Source: Pseudomonadota bacterium (lineage in GTDB: Bacteria > Pseudomonadota > Alphaproteobacteria > Rhizobiales > Rhizobiaceae). Taken from it: a stretch of 13,181 nt of DNA. A model generated the notes under the pieces. That model was not told the DNA's origin, did not search any database, and was given only the letters and a program-made list of their open reading frames with translations. The stretch spans positions 1 to 13,181 of the forward strand of contig JAEYXI010000211.1 of the NCBI GenBank assembly GCA_023428515.1, written 5' to 3'. How positions within the stretch are numbered: position 1 is the first letter of the stretch; every line of letters begins with the position of its first letter. Positions 1-6,734 of this stretch are shown piece by piece. The position numbers and the translations under genes were made by a program.

Positions 1-31
1 GGCTCGCTTCGCTCGCACCTCGGGATGACGG
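1..31. repeat. Partial dispersed palindromic intergenic repeat
   Basis: The window opens with a GCTCGC-TTC-GCTCGC run followed by CACCTCGGGATGACG. This resembles one arm of the short palindromic repeats scattered between genes in many Hyphomicrobiales, and its partner arm would lie left of the window. That assignment comes from memory of such repeats; only one arm is visible. It suggests the stretch just before the LysE gene is a true intergenic gap rather than the inside of an operon. Confidence 0.4.
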
Positions 32-68
32 TGCTCTCTGGAATGCAATGGGTGGGAGCGTGTAACAG

Positions 69-692
69 ATGCCGATTGAAACATGGCTGGCCTTCGTCGC
101 CGCCTCGGCGGTGCTGCTGGTGATACCCGGACCGACCATCCTGCTCGTCGTCTCCTACGCGCTCGGCCAGGGGCGCAAGGTCGCCTTCCCGGTCGCGCTC
201 GGCGTGGCGCTGGGCGACTTCACCGCCATGACGCTGTCCATGCTTGGCCTCGGCGCGCTGCTCGCCACTTCGGCGACGCTGTTCACCGTGCTGAAATGGG
301 TGGGCGCGGGCTATCTCATCTGGCTCGGCATCAAGCTCTGGCGCGCCGGCGGCACGGCGAGCTTTGGCGAGGCCCGGCCGGCGGGGTCGGCCTTCGGCAT
401 GATGGCCCATGCCTGGGTGGTGACGGCGCTGAACCCCAAGAGCATCACCTTCTTCGTGGCGTTCCTGCCGCAGTTTCTCGATCCCGGCCGGGATTTCCTG
501 ACCCAGCTGGTGATCTTCGAGGCGACCTTCCTCACCCTCGCCGCCGCCAATGCCTTCGGCTACGCGCTGCTCGCCGGCCGCCTGCGCGGCGCGGTGCAGA
601 GCACGCGCGTGGTCGCCATCATCAACCGGGTCGGCGGCTCGCTGCTGATCGCGGCGGGCGTCGCCACGCTCGCCTGGCGCAACGCCAAATAG
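69..692 (+). CDS. LysE/RhtB family amino-acid exporter
   Basis: A 207-residue inner-membrane protein of the LysE/RhtB family, which exports amino acids or related small metabolites using the proton gradient. The hydrophobic N-terminal segment ends in the family's Ile-Pro-Gly-Pro motif (about residues 19-22). Further membrane segments follow at roughly 38-65, 70-90, 112-135, 145-170 and 180-203, and the length is normal for the family. The substrate cannot be read from the sequence. The gene ends 12 bases before the alpha-E gene, so the two are probably co-transcribed. That makes it a candidate exporter for whatever the alpha-E/transglutaminase/Anbu genes make or release (inference). The ATG at 69 is used because the family motif follows at the normal distance. 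Confidence 0.9.
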   Translation: MPIETWLAFVAASAVLLVIPGPTILLVVSYALGQGRKVAFPVALGVALGDFTAMTLSMLGLGALLATSATLFTVLKWVGAGYLIWLGIKLWRAGGTASFGEARPAGSAFGMMAHAWVVTALNPKSITFFVAFLPQFLDPGRDFLTQLVIFEATFLTLAAANAFGYALLAGRLRGAVQSTRVVAIINRVGGSLLIAAGVATLAWRNAK

Positions 693-704
693 AACGCGGG
701 TCCC

Positions 705-1649
705 ATGCTTTCTCGTACCGCCGACAATCTCTACTGGCTCGCCCGCTACATGGAGCGGGCGGACTGCCTTGCGCGCATTCTCGACGTGACCCAGCGCCTC
801 GCCCAGTTGCCGGCCGCCTATGGCGGCTCCACCAATGAGTGGCGCTCCGCTTTGCTCACCGCCGGCTGCGCCGAACAGTACAAGGCGGTGCACGGCGACG
901 AGGTGACGGAGCAGAACGTCATCAACTTCCTCGCCTTCGCGCCGGAAAACCCGTCCTCGATCCGCAACTGCTTCGAGATCGCCCGCACCAATGCGCGCTC
1001 GGTGCGCACCGCGCTGACCATGGAGATGTGGGAGACCATCAACTCCTCCTGGCTGGAGCTGAAGCGCTATTCCACCAAGAACATGACGCGCGAGGAGCTG
1101 GCGCGCTTCATGTCCTTCGTCAAGGAAACCTCGCTGCGCTTCGACGGCGCCGCCTACCGCACCATGCTGCGCAACGATGCGTTCTGGTTCTCGCGCGTCG
1201 GCATGTATGTGGAGCGCGCCGACAACACCGCCCGCATCCTCGACGTGAAATATCACGTGCTGCTGCCGGATTCGGAGCACATTGGCGGCCCGCTCGACTA
1301 CTTCCAGTGGGCCTCGATCCTGCGCTCGGTCTCCGCGCTGACCTCGTTCCATTGGGTGTATCGCGAGAGCGTGAAGCCCTGGCTGGTGGCCGACCTCTTG
1401 ATCCTCAACGCGCAGATGCCGCGCTCGCTCACCAGTTGCTACCAGAACATCACGCGCTATCTCGACGATATCGCCGCCTATTACGGGCGGCAGGGCAGCT
1501 CGCAGCGGCTGGCGCGCTCGACCCTGACACGGCTCGGCAACAGCCGCATGGAGGATATCTTCCAGACCGGACTGCACGAATACATCGACACCTTCGTGAC
1601 CGAGAACAACCGCCTCGGCTCCCTCGTCAACGAGCAGTACCTGCTCTGA
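705..1649 (+). CDS. Alpha-E domain protein (DUF403)
   Basis: A 314-residue, mostly helical soluble protein of the alpha-E (DUF403) family. Comparative genomics by others places this family with ATP-grasp ligases, transglutaminase-like proteins and Anbu peptidases in predicted peptide-synthesis or modification clusters. Its biochemical activity is not established. The protein contains a clear internal duplication: YMERADCLARILDV at residues 15-28 and YVERADNTARILDV at 168-181, each preceded by a Trp-rich helix. The length is typical. It starts 12 bases after the LysE stop and ends 13 bases before the transglutaminase start, which supports a shared transcript. The ribosome binding site is weak (GCGGG), so translational coupling to the upstream gene is plausible. 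Confidence 0.93.
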   Translation: MLSRTADNLYWLARYMERADCLARILDVTQRLAQLPAAYGGSTNEWRSALLTAGCAEQYKAVHGDEVTEQNVINFLAFAPENPSSIRNCFEIARTNARSVRTALTMEMWETINSSWLELKRYSTKNMTREELARFMSFVKETSLRFDGAAYRTMLRNDAFWFSRVGMYVERADNTARILDVKYHVLLPDSEHIGGPLDYFQWASILRSVSALTSFHWVYRESVKPWLVADLLILNAQMPRSLTSCYQNITRYLDDIAAYYGRQGSSQRLARSTLTRLGNSRMEDIFQTGLHEYIDTFVTENNRLGSLVNEQYLL

Positions 1650-1662
1650 TCCGGCCCGCGTC

Positions 1663-2499
1663 ATGCGTATCCATGTCAACCACGCGACCACCTACACCTA
1701 CGATCCGCCGGCGAACGGCGCGATCCAGACCCTACGCCTGACGCCGCGCAACCATGACGGCCAGTATGTCGTCGGCTGGCGCATCGACGTGTCGGAGGGC
1801 TGCCAGCTGCGCGCCCATCAGGACGCGTTCGGCAACCTCACCCACACCTTCGCGCTGGACGGCCCGATAAAGGAGCTGCGCGTTCTGGTGGAGGGCGAGG
1901 TGGAGACGCAGGACACGGCCGGCGTCATCCGTGGCATCAGCGAGCGCTTTCCGCCGTCGCTTTTCCTGCGCCCTACCGACCTCACCCTGCCCGACACCGA
2001 GCTCGCCGCCTTCGCGGAGAGCGCCGGCAGGAGCGAGGGCGACCGCATCGCCCGCCTGCACGCGCTCATGGAAGCGATCACCGAGGCGATGGAGTTCGAC
2101 GCCTATCCGACCCATGTCTCCACCACCGCCGCCGCGGCCTTCAAGCAGAAGCGGGGCGTGTGCCAGGATTTTGCCCATGTGTTCACCGCCTCCGCCCGCC
2201 ATATCGGCGTGCCGGCCCGCTATGTGAGCGGCTATCTCGTCGGCGACGGGGCCGAGGCGGAGCAGCGCGCGGGCCATCAGGCCGGGCATGCCTGGTCGGA
2301 AGCCTATGTCGAGGGGCTCGGCTGGATCGGCTTCGACCCGGTGCTCAGCCAATGCCCGACCGAAGCCTATGTGCGCGTCGCGGTCGGCCTCGACTATCTC
2401 GGCGCGGCACCGGTGCGTGGCAACCGCTATGGCGGCGGGGACGAGCAACTGACGGTCGCCCTCAAGGTCGACCAGTCGAGCCGGCAGGTTCAGGGCTAG
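1663..2499 (+). CDS. Transglutaminase-like cysteine protease/transferase
   Basis: A 278-residue protein with an N-terminal bacterial transglutaminase-associated beta domain (about 1-85) and a transglutaminase-like papain-fold core (about 125-235). The catalytic triad is visible: Cys167 in RGVCQDFAH, His209 in GHAWSEAY and Asp225 in WIGFDPV. Family members act on peptide or isopeptide bonds as amidases, proteases or transferases; the substrate of this one is unknown. There is no signal peptide, so it should act in the cytoplasm together with the alpha-E protein and Anbu. It starts 13 bases after the alpha-E stop. The ATG at 1663 gives the standard short Met-Arg-Ile N-terminus leading straight into the first beta strand. 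Confidence 0.93.
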   Translation: MRIHVNHATTYTYDPPANGAIQTLRLTPRNHDGQYVVGWRIDVSEGCQLRAHQDAFGNLTHTFALDGPIKELRVLVEGEVETQDTAGVIRGISERFPPSLFLRPTDLTLPDTELAAFAESAGRSEGDRIARLHALMEAITEAMEFDAYPTHVSTTAAAAFKQKRGVCQDFAHVFTASARHIGVPARYVSGYLVGDGAEAEQRAGHQAGHAWSEAYVEGLGWIGFDPVLSQCPTEAYVRVAVGLDYLGAAPVRGNRYGGGDEQLTVALKVDQSSRQVQG

Positions 2500-2532
2500 G
2501 CGCCCCGGAGCGCGCACATATCGCCGCCGAGG

Positions 2533-2562
2533 TTGCCCGGCGGGAAAGCGGCCCGGTATAAG
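2533..2562 (+). promoter_or_regulatory. Candidate sigma-70 type promoter for anbu
   Basis: TTGCCC (2533-2538) and TATAAG (2557-2562) are separated by 18 bases and lie about 50 bases before the Anbu start codon. The match is fair and is seen only by eye. If real, Anbu can be transcribed independently of the upstream three genes. A direct repeat of CAGCGCCG (2572 and 2583) sits in the predicted leader. Confidence 0.35.
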
Positions 2563-2614
2563 GGCCCGGGGCAGCGCCGCTTCAGCGCCGGCGCGGATGG
2601 GGGAAGTGCCTTTC

Positions 2615-3355
2615 ATGACCTATTGTTGCGGGATACTGGTGCGTGACGGCCTCGTCATGATCGCCGATACGAGGACCAATGCCGGCCTCGACAACGTCTC
2701 GACCTTCCGCAAGCTCCACGTCTTCGAGGAGCCCGGCCGGCACGTACTGGCGCTCTCCACCGCCGGCAATCTCTCGATCTCGCAGGCGGTGATCAGCACG
2801 CTGCAGGAGGGGCTGGAGAATCCGGAGACCGGGGCGAAGGAGACGCTCTCCACCTGCACCAGCATGTTCCGGGCGACCCAGCTCGTCGGGCGCGCCGTAC
2901 GCCATGTGTACGATCTCTACGGCGCCGCGCTGAAGGAGGCCGATCTGCGCTTCGACGTCTCTTTCCTGTTCGGCGGGCAGGTGAATGGCGGACGCATGCG
3001 GCTGTTCATGATCTACGCCGCCGGCAATTTCATCGAGTGCACCAGCGACACGCCGTTCCTGCAGATCGGCGAGCACAAATACGGCAAGCCGGTGCTGGAC
3101 CGTTCCATCACCTATGACACCGACCTGTACGACGCGCTGAAATCCGGCCTGATCTCGATGGATTCGACCATGCGCTCGAATCTCGGGGTCGGCATGCCGA
3201 TCGACATTCTCGTGGCGCGCCGCGATGCCGGGCAGGCGGAACTCAATTACCGCATCGAACCCGGCGAGCCCTATTTCCACGATCTGCGCGAGCGCTGGTC
3301 CGCGGCGCTGCGGGCGGCACATACATCCATCCCCCGCCCGCCCTACGGGCGCTGA
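2615..3355 (+). CDS. anbu: Anbu (proteasome-type Ntn-hydrolase protease)
   Basis: A 246-residue protein of the Anbu/bacterial proteasome homologue family, related to HslV and 20S proteasome beta subunits. The ATG at 2615 is preferred over the ATG at 2597 because it makes Thr the second residue (MTYCCGILV). Removal of Met then leaves Thr1 as the N-terminal nucleophile. GGGGGAAG at about 2599-2606 also fits as its ribosome binding site. Asp18 in IADTRTNAG and Lys33 in STFRKLHVFEE match the other active-site positions of the fold. Anbu proteins form open-ring or helical dodecamers in the cytoplasm, and their substrates are unclear. It follows the transglutaminase gene by 115 bases, in the usual Anbu neighbourhood, but without a visible ATP-grasp gene or ATPase partner. 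Confidence 0.93.
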   Translation: MTYCCGILVRDGLVMIADTRTNAGLDNVSTFRKLHVFEEPGRHVLALSTAGNLSISQAVISTLQEGLENPETGAKETLSTCTSMFRATQLVGRAVRHVYDLYGAALKEADLRFDVSFLFGGQVNGGRMRLFMIYAAGNFIECTSDTPFLQIGEHKYGKPVLDRSITYDTDLYDALKSGLISMDSTMRSNLGVGMPIDILVARRDAGQAELNYRIEPGEPYFHDLRERWSAALRAAHTSIPRPPYGR

Positions 3356-3371
3356 CCGCCACCACGCAGAA

Positions 3372-3401
3372 GGGCCGCCTGCACTCCGGTGCGGGCGGCC
3401 C
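3372..3401. terminator. Strong hairpin, probable bidirectional terminator
   Basis: A 13-pair stem (GGGCCGCC..GGCGGCCC, then one T-G wobble, then GCAC/GTGC) closes a TCCG loop just after the Anbu stop codon. It is followed by CTTTC, a weak T tract on the plus strand. It lies between convergent units (Anbu on plus, the micropeptide on minus), so it may end transcripts from both sides. The stem is certain; termination is inferred. Confidence 0.7.
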
Positions 3402-3447
3402 CTTTCATGTCCTCGCCGCCGCGCGGCAGCGTTCGTTCGCTTCGCCG

Positions 3448-3519
3448 TCAGGTGAGGAGATAGAGAATGATGATGATCGGAATCGGAATACCGATAAGCC
3501 ACATAAGAATCGCGGGCAT
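3448..3519 (-). CDS. 23-residue hydrophobic micropeptide
   Basis: A very short gene encoding 23 residues: Met-Pro-Ala, then one continuous Ile/Leu-rich hydrophobic segment containing WLIGIPIPIIIILYLL, ending in Thr. It starts at 3519 and stops at 3450-3448. A near-perfect ribosome binding site, GGAGGACA (3532-3525), lies 7 bases before the ATG. A consensus EcfG promoter sits about 45 bases upstream. The peptide is long enough for one membrane span and should sit in the inner membrane. I recall similar tiny proteins with a WLIGIPIP core annotated as hypothetical in Hyphomicrobiales, but cannot confirm this here. Function is unknown; the promoter suggests a role in the general stress response (inference). 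Most gene finders would miss it because of its size. Confidence 0.8.
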   Translation of the reverse strand: MPAILMWLIGIPIPIIIILYLLT

Positions 3520-3561
3520 CGCACTGTCCTCCGGCGTTGGTGACGTGATGTTCGCCTTGAC

Positions 3562-3586
3562 AACGCCGGAATTGCTTTAGGGTTCC
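3562..3586 (-). promoter_or_regulatory. EcfG-type general stress response promoter
   Basis: On the minus strand GGAAC (3586-3582), 16 bases, then CGTT (3565-3562). This exactly matches the alphaproteobacterial sigma-EcfG consensus GGAAC-N16/17-CGTT. Transcription would start near 3555, giving a leader of about 35 bases that ends in the strong ribosome binding site of the micropeptide gene. No other match to this pattern was found by eye in the window. A perfect inverted repeat (CCGGCGTTG/CAACGCCGG, 3531-3539 and 3561-3569) overlaps the -10 element and the ribosome binding site. Confidence 0.7.
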
Positions 3587-3706
3587 TTGGCAAAACGCCG
3601 GGGACCCCGCCGTCTTTGCCAGCTCACTGCACCGACGCCTTGCGGCGGGCCGCTCTTGCCGGCCTCAAAGGTCTCGGCCATCTTGCCTGCCCCTGGGAGG
3701 AAAACA

Positions 3707-4453
3707 ATGAACGCCAACCGCATCGCCCTCGTCACCGGCGCCGGCACCGGCATCGGCAAGGCCGCCGCCCTCGCGCTCGGCGAGGCCGGCTTCACCGTCG
3801 TGCTCACCGGCCGCCGCGCGGAGCCGCTGGAGCAGGTCGCCGCCGCCATGGACGGCCAGGGCCACGCGATCACGGCGGATGTGTCCGACCCCGCCTCGGT
3901 GGCCGCGCTGTTCGAAACCGTCGCCCAGCGCTTCGGCCGGCTCGACGTGCTGTTCAACAATGCCGGCGGCTGGTCGCCCGCCACGCCGATCGAGGAGATA
4001 CTGCTTTCCGACTGGCAGCATGTGGTGAATGTGAACCTCACCGGCGTGTTCCTGTGCATCCAGCACGCCATGCGGCTGATGAAGGCGCAGGACCCCAAGG
4101 GCGGGCGCATCATCAATAACGGCTCGATCTCGGCGCACGCGCCGCGCCCGCTGACCGGGCCCTATACCGCCACCAAGCACGCTGTCACCGGCCTCACCAA
4201 GCAGGTGGCGCTGGAAGGGCGGGCGCACAACATCGCCTGCGGCCAGATCGATATCGGCAATGCCGACACCGACATGGCGGTGAAGATGAAGACCGGCATC
4301 CTGCAGCCCAACGGCCAGATCATGGTCGAACCGACCTTCGATCCCGTCCATGCCGGCCGCGCGGTCGCGCATATGGCCAGCCTGCCGCTCGACGCCAACA
4401 TCCTCACCATGACCATCATGGCGAGCGCCGCACCCTTTGTCGGGCGGGGGTGA
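3707..4453 (+). CDS. Short-chain dehydrogenase/reductase (SDR), classical type
   Basis: A 248-residue NAD(P)-dependent oxidoreductase with a Rossmann fold. The cofactor motif GAGTGIG lies at residues 11-17, NNAG at 84-87, and the catalytic set is Asn110, Ser140, Tyr153 and Lys157 (YTATK). Arg36-Arg37 after the second beta strand hints at NADP preference. Substrate is not predictable. The start at 3707 is chosen because GGGAGGAAAA lies just before it and the usual SDR N-terminus follows. An in-frame ATG at 3587 would add 40 Pro/Arg-rich residues unlike the family. It is a single gene: the upstream micropeptide gene runs the other way, and the downstream omptin gene converges with only 6 bases between stop codons. 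Confidence 0.93.
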   Translation: MNANRIALVTGAGTGIGKAAALALGEAGFTVVLTGRRAEPLEQVAAAMDGQGHAITADVSDPASVAALFETVAQRFGRLDVLFNNAGGWSPATPIEEILLSDWQHVVNVNLTGVFLCIQHAMRLMKAQDPKGGRIINNGSISAHAPRPLTGPYTATKHAVTGLTKQVALEGRAHNIACGQIDIGNADTDMAVKMKTGILQPNGQIMVEPTFDPVHAGRAVAHMASLPLDANILTMTIMASAAPFVGRG

Positions 4454-4459
4454 GCGGGC

Positions 4460-5443
4460 TCAGAACGCCAGACGGAACCCCGCGGAAACGGTGGTGGACT
4501 GGAAGTCCATTCCGGACCCGTCATTGAACGTGTCCAGCAGCGCGCCGGTGGCCATGTCATACATGGATGCGTCGCCGGTGCCGCGAAAATAGGTATCCAG
4601 CTCCACGCCGAGATAGAGCCCCGCGCTGGCGCTGAGCGCATAATCCGCCCGCGCCCCGACGGTGAGAAAGGGCAAGGTGCCGATATCGTCCTCAAAGCGC
4701 AGCTTGCGGAAGTAGTGGTGGTCGGTGTCGTTGGCGGAGAAGGTCAGCCCGCCCTTCACCAGCGCCGTCAGCGTCCACGCCGCGTGCCGCATCTCCGCCT
4801 CGGCGCCGAGGAACAGGCCGGCATAGCGCTGCTGGTAGCCGATGGTCGGCAGGGTCGTGTAATCCAGCTTGGCGGTGTCGCGGAATCCGTTGCGGCTGTA
4901 GATGTAGGGACCGTCATTGGCGGTCCACTTGATGTCGGTGTACTTGAACCCGGCCTGCAGAGTGAGGAGCCTCCCCTCGCCGAGGGACAAACGCCGCCCC
5001 AGCGCCGCGTCGAGATCGACATAATGGTCGAGCGTGGTCGAGGGATGGGTCGAATAGTGCGTCCAGTCCTGCGCCGCATAGCCGCGCACATAGGGGCCGA
5101 GCCAGTCGAAATCGCGCATGTGGCTGCTGCCGGAAAAGCCGAGCTTGCCATTGGCCGAGAACACCACGTTCTCCCACAACTCGACCTTCAGCGCTGCGGT
5201 GAGGACCGGCGCCTCGCTCTCCCAGATCAGTCGGCTGATCCTGTTGCCTTCGTCATAGACATATTCGTTGGCAGTGATCCAGCTATAGCCGAACCCGGCA
5301 CGCAAGGTGATTTGGTCACCGGGCGTCGCCAGCAGCAATTGGTCGGGCAGGATGTACGTTGGGGTATCGGCCGCGGAAGCCGGCCATGCTCCAGCCAACA
5401 GAAGGCCCATGCCGGCCAGCCAGCACCGTCCGCTTCGCGCCAT
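4460..5443 (-). CDS. Omptin-family outer-membrane aspartate protease
   Basis: A 327-residue precursor with a clear signal peptide (residues 1-25, cleavage after PASA-A) and a C-terminal Phe typical of outer-membrane barrels. The remainder resembles OmpT/Pla/IcsP, ten-stranded barrels that cleave peptides and proteins at the cell surface. All four catalytic residues are present: Asp111 and Asp113 in HMRDFDWLGPY, and Asp241 and His243 in NDTDHHYF. They correspond to OmpT Asp83, Asp85, Asp210 and His212. Further omptin landmarks are GPYIYSRNGFRDT (178-190) and IGYQQRYAGLFLGAE (201-215). The ATG at 5443 is chosen because it begins the signal peptide and has GGGGG upstream; an in-frame ATG at 5509 would add 22 residues before it. 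It converges on the SDR gene. Omptins are best known from Gammaproteobacteria of animals and plants, so this copy may have been acquired. Confidence 0.87.
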   Translation of the reverse strand: MARSGRCWLAGMGLLLAGAWPASAADTPTYILPDQLLLATPGDQITLRAGFGYSWITANEYVYDEGNRISRLIWESEAPVLTAALKVELWENVVFSANGKLGFSGSSHMRDFDWLGPYVRGYAAQDWTHYSTHPSTTLDHYVDLDAALGRRLSLGEGRLLTLQAGFKYTDIKWTANDGPYIYSRNGFRDTAKLDYTTLPTIGYQQRYAGLFLGAEAEMRHAAWTLTALVKGGLTFSANDTDHHYFRKLRFEDDIGTLPFLTVGARADYALSASAGLYLGVELDTYFRGTGDASMYDMATGALLDTFNDGSGMDFQSTTVSAGFRLAF

Positions 5444-5543
5444 AACGATTCCCCCGCCCCATTTCCCTTGAGGAATAGGTGGGAGGAGCGCGACCTGTCC
5501 AGCATCCACTAAAGGCTTGTAGCACCTTGGTGTTTTGACGGTC

Positions 5544-6146
5544 TCAGAACACCGCCAGCGCGCCCTGGAACAGGAACCAGCTGAGTAGGCCCATTACGCC
5601 GAAGCTGATCAGCGTCGCCGCCACGCCGGCAAGGATGAACACTCCGTCGCGTTCGACGAGGCCGAGGCCGAGGATCACCACGGCGATGCCGGGCGGCAGG
5701 TTGCCGAAGATCGGGATCGGCAGCAGCAGCAGCAGGCCGAGCACCACCACCAGTCCGCCGAGAACGAAGCGGGCGGAGGGCGAGGAGAAATACGGCAGGC
5801 GCGGACGGGAATAGCTCTCGAAGCGGCGGACCAGCTTCAGCGAGCCGTGGACGATCTTCTCCAGCAGGCTGCGGGAGATGGTGCGGTTGGCCAGCCAGCG
5901 CGGCAGCCACAATTCGTCGCGCCCCAGCAGCATCTGCCCGCCGACGAGGCAGAGCAGGATGCCGCACAGCACGGGCAGGCCGGGCGGCATGGGCAGGCAG
6001 TTCGGCAGGCCGAGCAGCAGGATGGACAGGCCGAAGGCGCGGTTGCGCAGCGCATGCACGATCTCGCCCACGCCGATGCGTTCCGCCGAATGGGCGGTGA
6101 CGATCGCCGAGAGCAATTCCGACGTGCGCGGAGAACGATGATCCAC
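5544..6146 (-). CDS. exoD: ExoD-family membrane protein
   Basis: A 200-residue inner-membrane protein of the ExoD family, linked in rhizobia to exopolysaccharide production and alkaline tolerance; the molecular activity is unknown. It has a basic cytoplasmic N-terminus, paired hydrophobic segments around residues 38-75, a charged middle with many Arg, and two or three further membrane segments at about 125-199. Two related Pro-rich turns (GLPNCLPMPPGLPV near 46-59 and PIPIFGNLPPGIAV near 142-155) mark the family's internal repeat. The start is GTG at 6146, the only plausible start after an in-frame stop; its ribosome binding site is poor, so the start is less certain than the gene. It lies between usg and the omptin gene on the same strand, 122 and 100 bases away. 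Confidence 0.88.
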   Translation of the reverse strand: MDHRSPRTSELLSAIVTAHSAERIGVGEIVHALRNRAFGLSILLLGLPNCLPMPPGLPVLCGILLCLVGGQMLLGRDELWLPRWLANRTISRSLLEKIVHGSLKLVRRFESYSRPRLPYFSSPSARFVLGGLVVVLGLLLLLPIPIFGNLPPGIAVVILGLGLVERDGVFILAGVAATLISFGVMGLLSWFLFQGALAVF

Positions 6147-6268
6147 CAGCGTGACCAGCTGCCTGACTTTCCTCGGGCGCCGGACCGACCCCCATTCCTG
6201 CGCTCATAGCACGTCACGCGCGGCAAGAAGAGGGCAGGCACGCTCAAAAGAAGGGCAGCCGTCCGGTC

Positions 6269-6595
6269 TCAGTTCAGTCGGAACTCCCCGTCCACGCGGC
6301 GCAGTTCGGCCGGGCCGATGAGCCGCGCATGCGCCACCCGGACGGAATGCAGCGGCCCTTCCAGCTCGCGCGCCCAGAAGTCGAGGAAGCGGTTCAGCTC
6401 CGGAAAATGCGGGCACAGATCGTAGCACTGCCAGAGAAAGCTCTGCAGGATGCCGGGATGATCGGGCATCCGGTAGAGGATCTGGGCCGTGGTGAGGCCA
6501 TAGCCCTCCAGCTGCCGGCGGAAATCGGGCGACACGCGCCCCCCGGCCCCGTCGAACGATGCAACACCACGTGACGCAACTCCATGAACGGTCAT
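6269..6595 (-). CDS. usg: Usg family protein
   Basis: A 108-residue soluble protein of the Usg family, found widely in Alphaproteobacteria and named for a gene upstream of a tryptophan-biosynthesis gene; its function is not known. Conserved blocks are GYGLTTAQILYRMPDHP (31-47), LWQCYDLCPHFPEL (54-67), FLDFWARELEGPLHSVRVAH (70-89) and VDGEFRL at the C-terminus. The start at 6595 is fixed by an ideal AAGGAGG (6622-6616 on the coding strand) before the ATG. An upstream in-frame start at 6667 would remove this site from use. Residues 1-20 are poorly conserved-looking. It is divergent from groES and upstream of ExoD. Its ribosome binding site is inside a perfect hairpin. Confidence 0.92.
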   Translation of the reverse strand: MTVHGVASRGVASFDGAGGRVSPDFRRQLEGYGLTTAQILYRMPDHPGILQSFLWQCYDLCPHFPELNRFLDFWARELEGPLHSVRVAHARLIGPAELRRVDGEFRLN

Positions 6596-6601
6596 GCGGA
6601 A

Positions 6602-6622
6602 CCTCCTTTCGTGACAAGGAGG
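6602..6622 (-). promoter_or_regulatory. Hairpin sequestering the usg ribosome binding site
   Basis: In the usg transcript CCUCCUU (6622 side complement, read 5' first) pairs perfectly with the ribosome binding site AAGGAGG across a 7-base loop (GUCACGA). On the plus strand the arms are CCTCCTT at 6602-6608 and AAGGAGG at 6616-6622. Because the DNA is a perfect inverted repeat, the minus-strand RNA has the same order, CCUCCUU then AAGGAGG, with the second arm about 6 bases before the ATG. The first arm is also a copy of the anti-Shine-Dalgarno sequence of 16S rRNA. Folding would block ribosome loading, so the element could act as a simple thermosensor or other translational switch (inference). 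Confidence 0.5.
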
Positions 6623-6734
6623 AAGTGTGCGGCGCGCCTCGCCGTCCGGCAAGGTTAAAAATCGCAATAAACGTTCAAAATCAATGCACTAGCAGCATAT
6701 GCGACGGAGTGCTGACAGGGCGCGTGCAAGAGCG

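Noticed and set aside
2582..3502. 306-codon minus-strand frame opposite Anbu
   Set aside because: It is an antisense shadow that runs through the strong terminator hairpin and the micropeptide gene.
3557..3585. TTGACA on the plus strand at 3557 as a promoter for the SDR gene
   Set aside because: The -35 is perfect but no acceptable -10 lies 16-18 bases downstream (the sequence there is GGGTTC). The overlap with the minus-strand EcfG promoter explains the base pattern better.
5444..5543. A PhoP-type operator or clear promoter before the omptin gene
   Set aside because: I looked for direct TGTTTA-like repeats and a -35/-10 pair on the minus strand and found none convincing in this 100-base gap.
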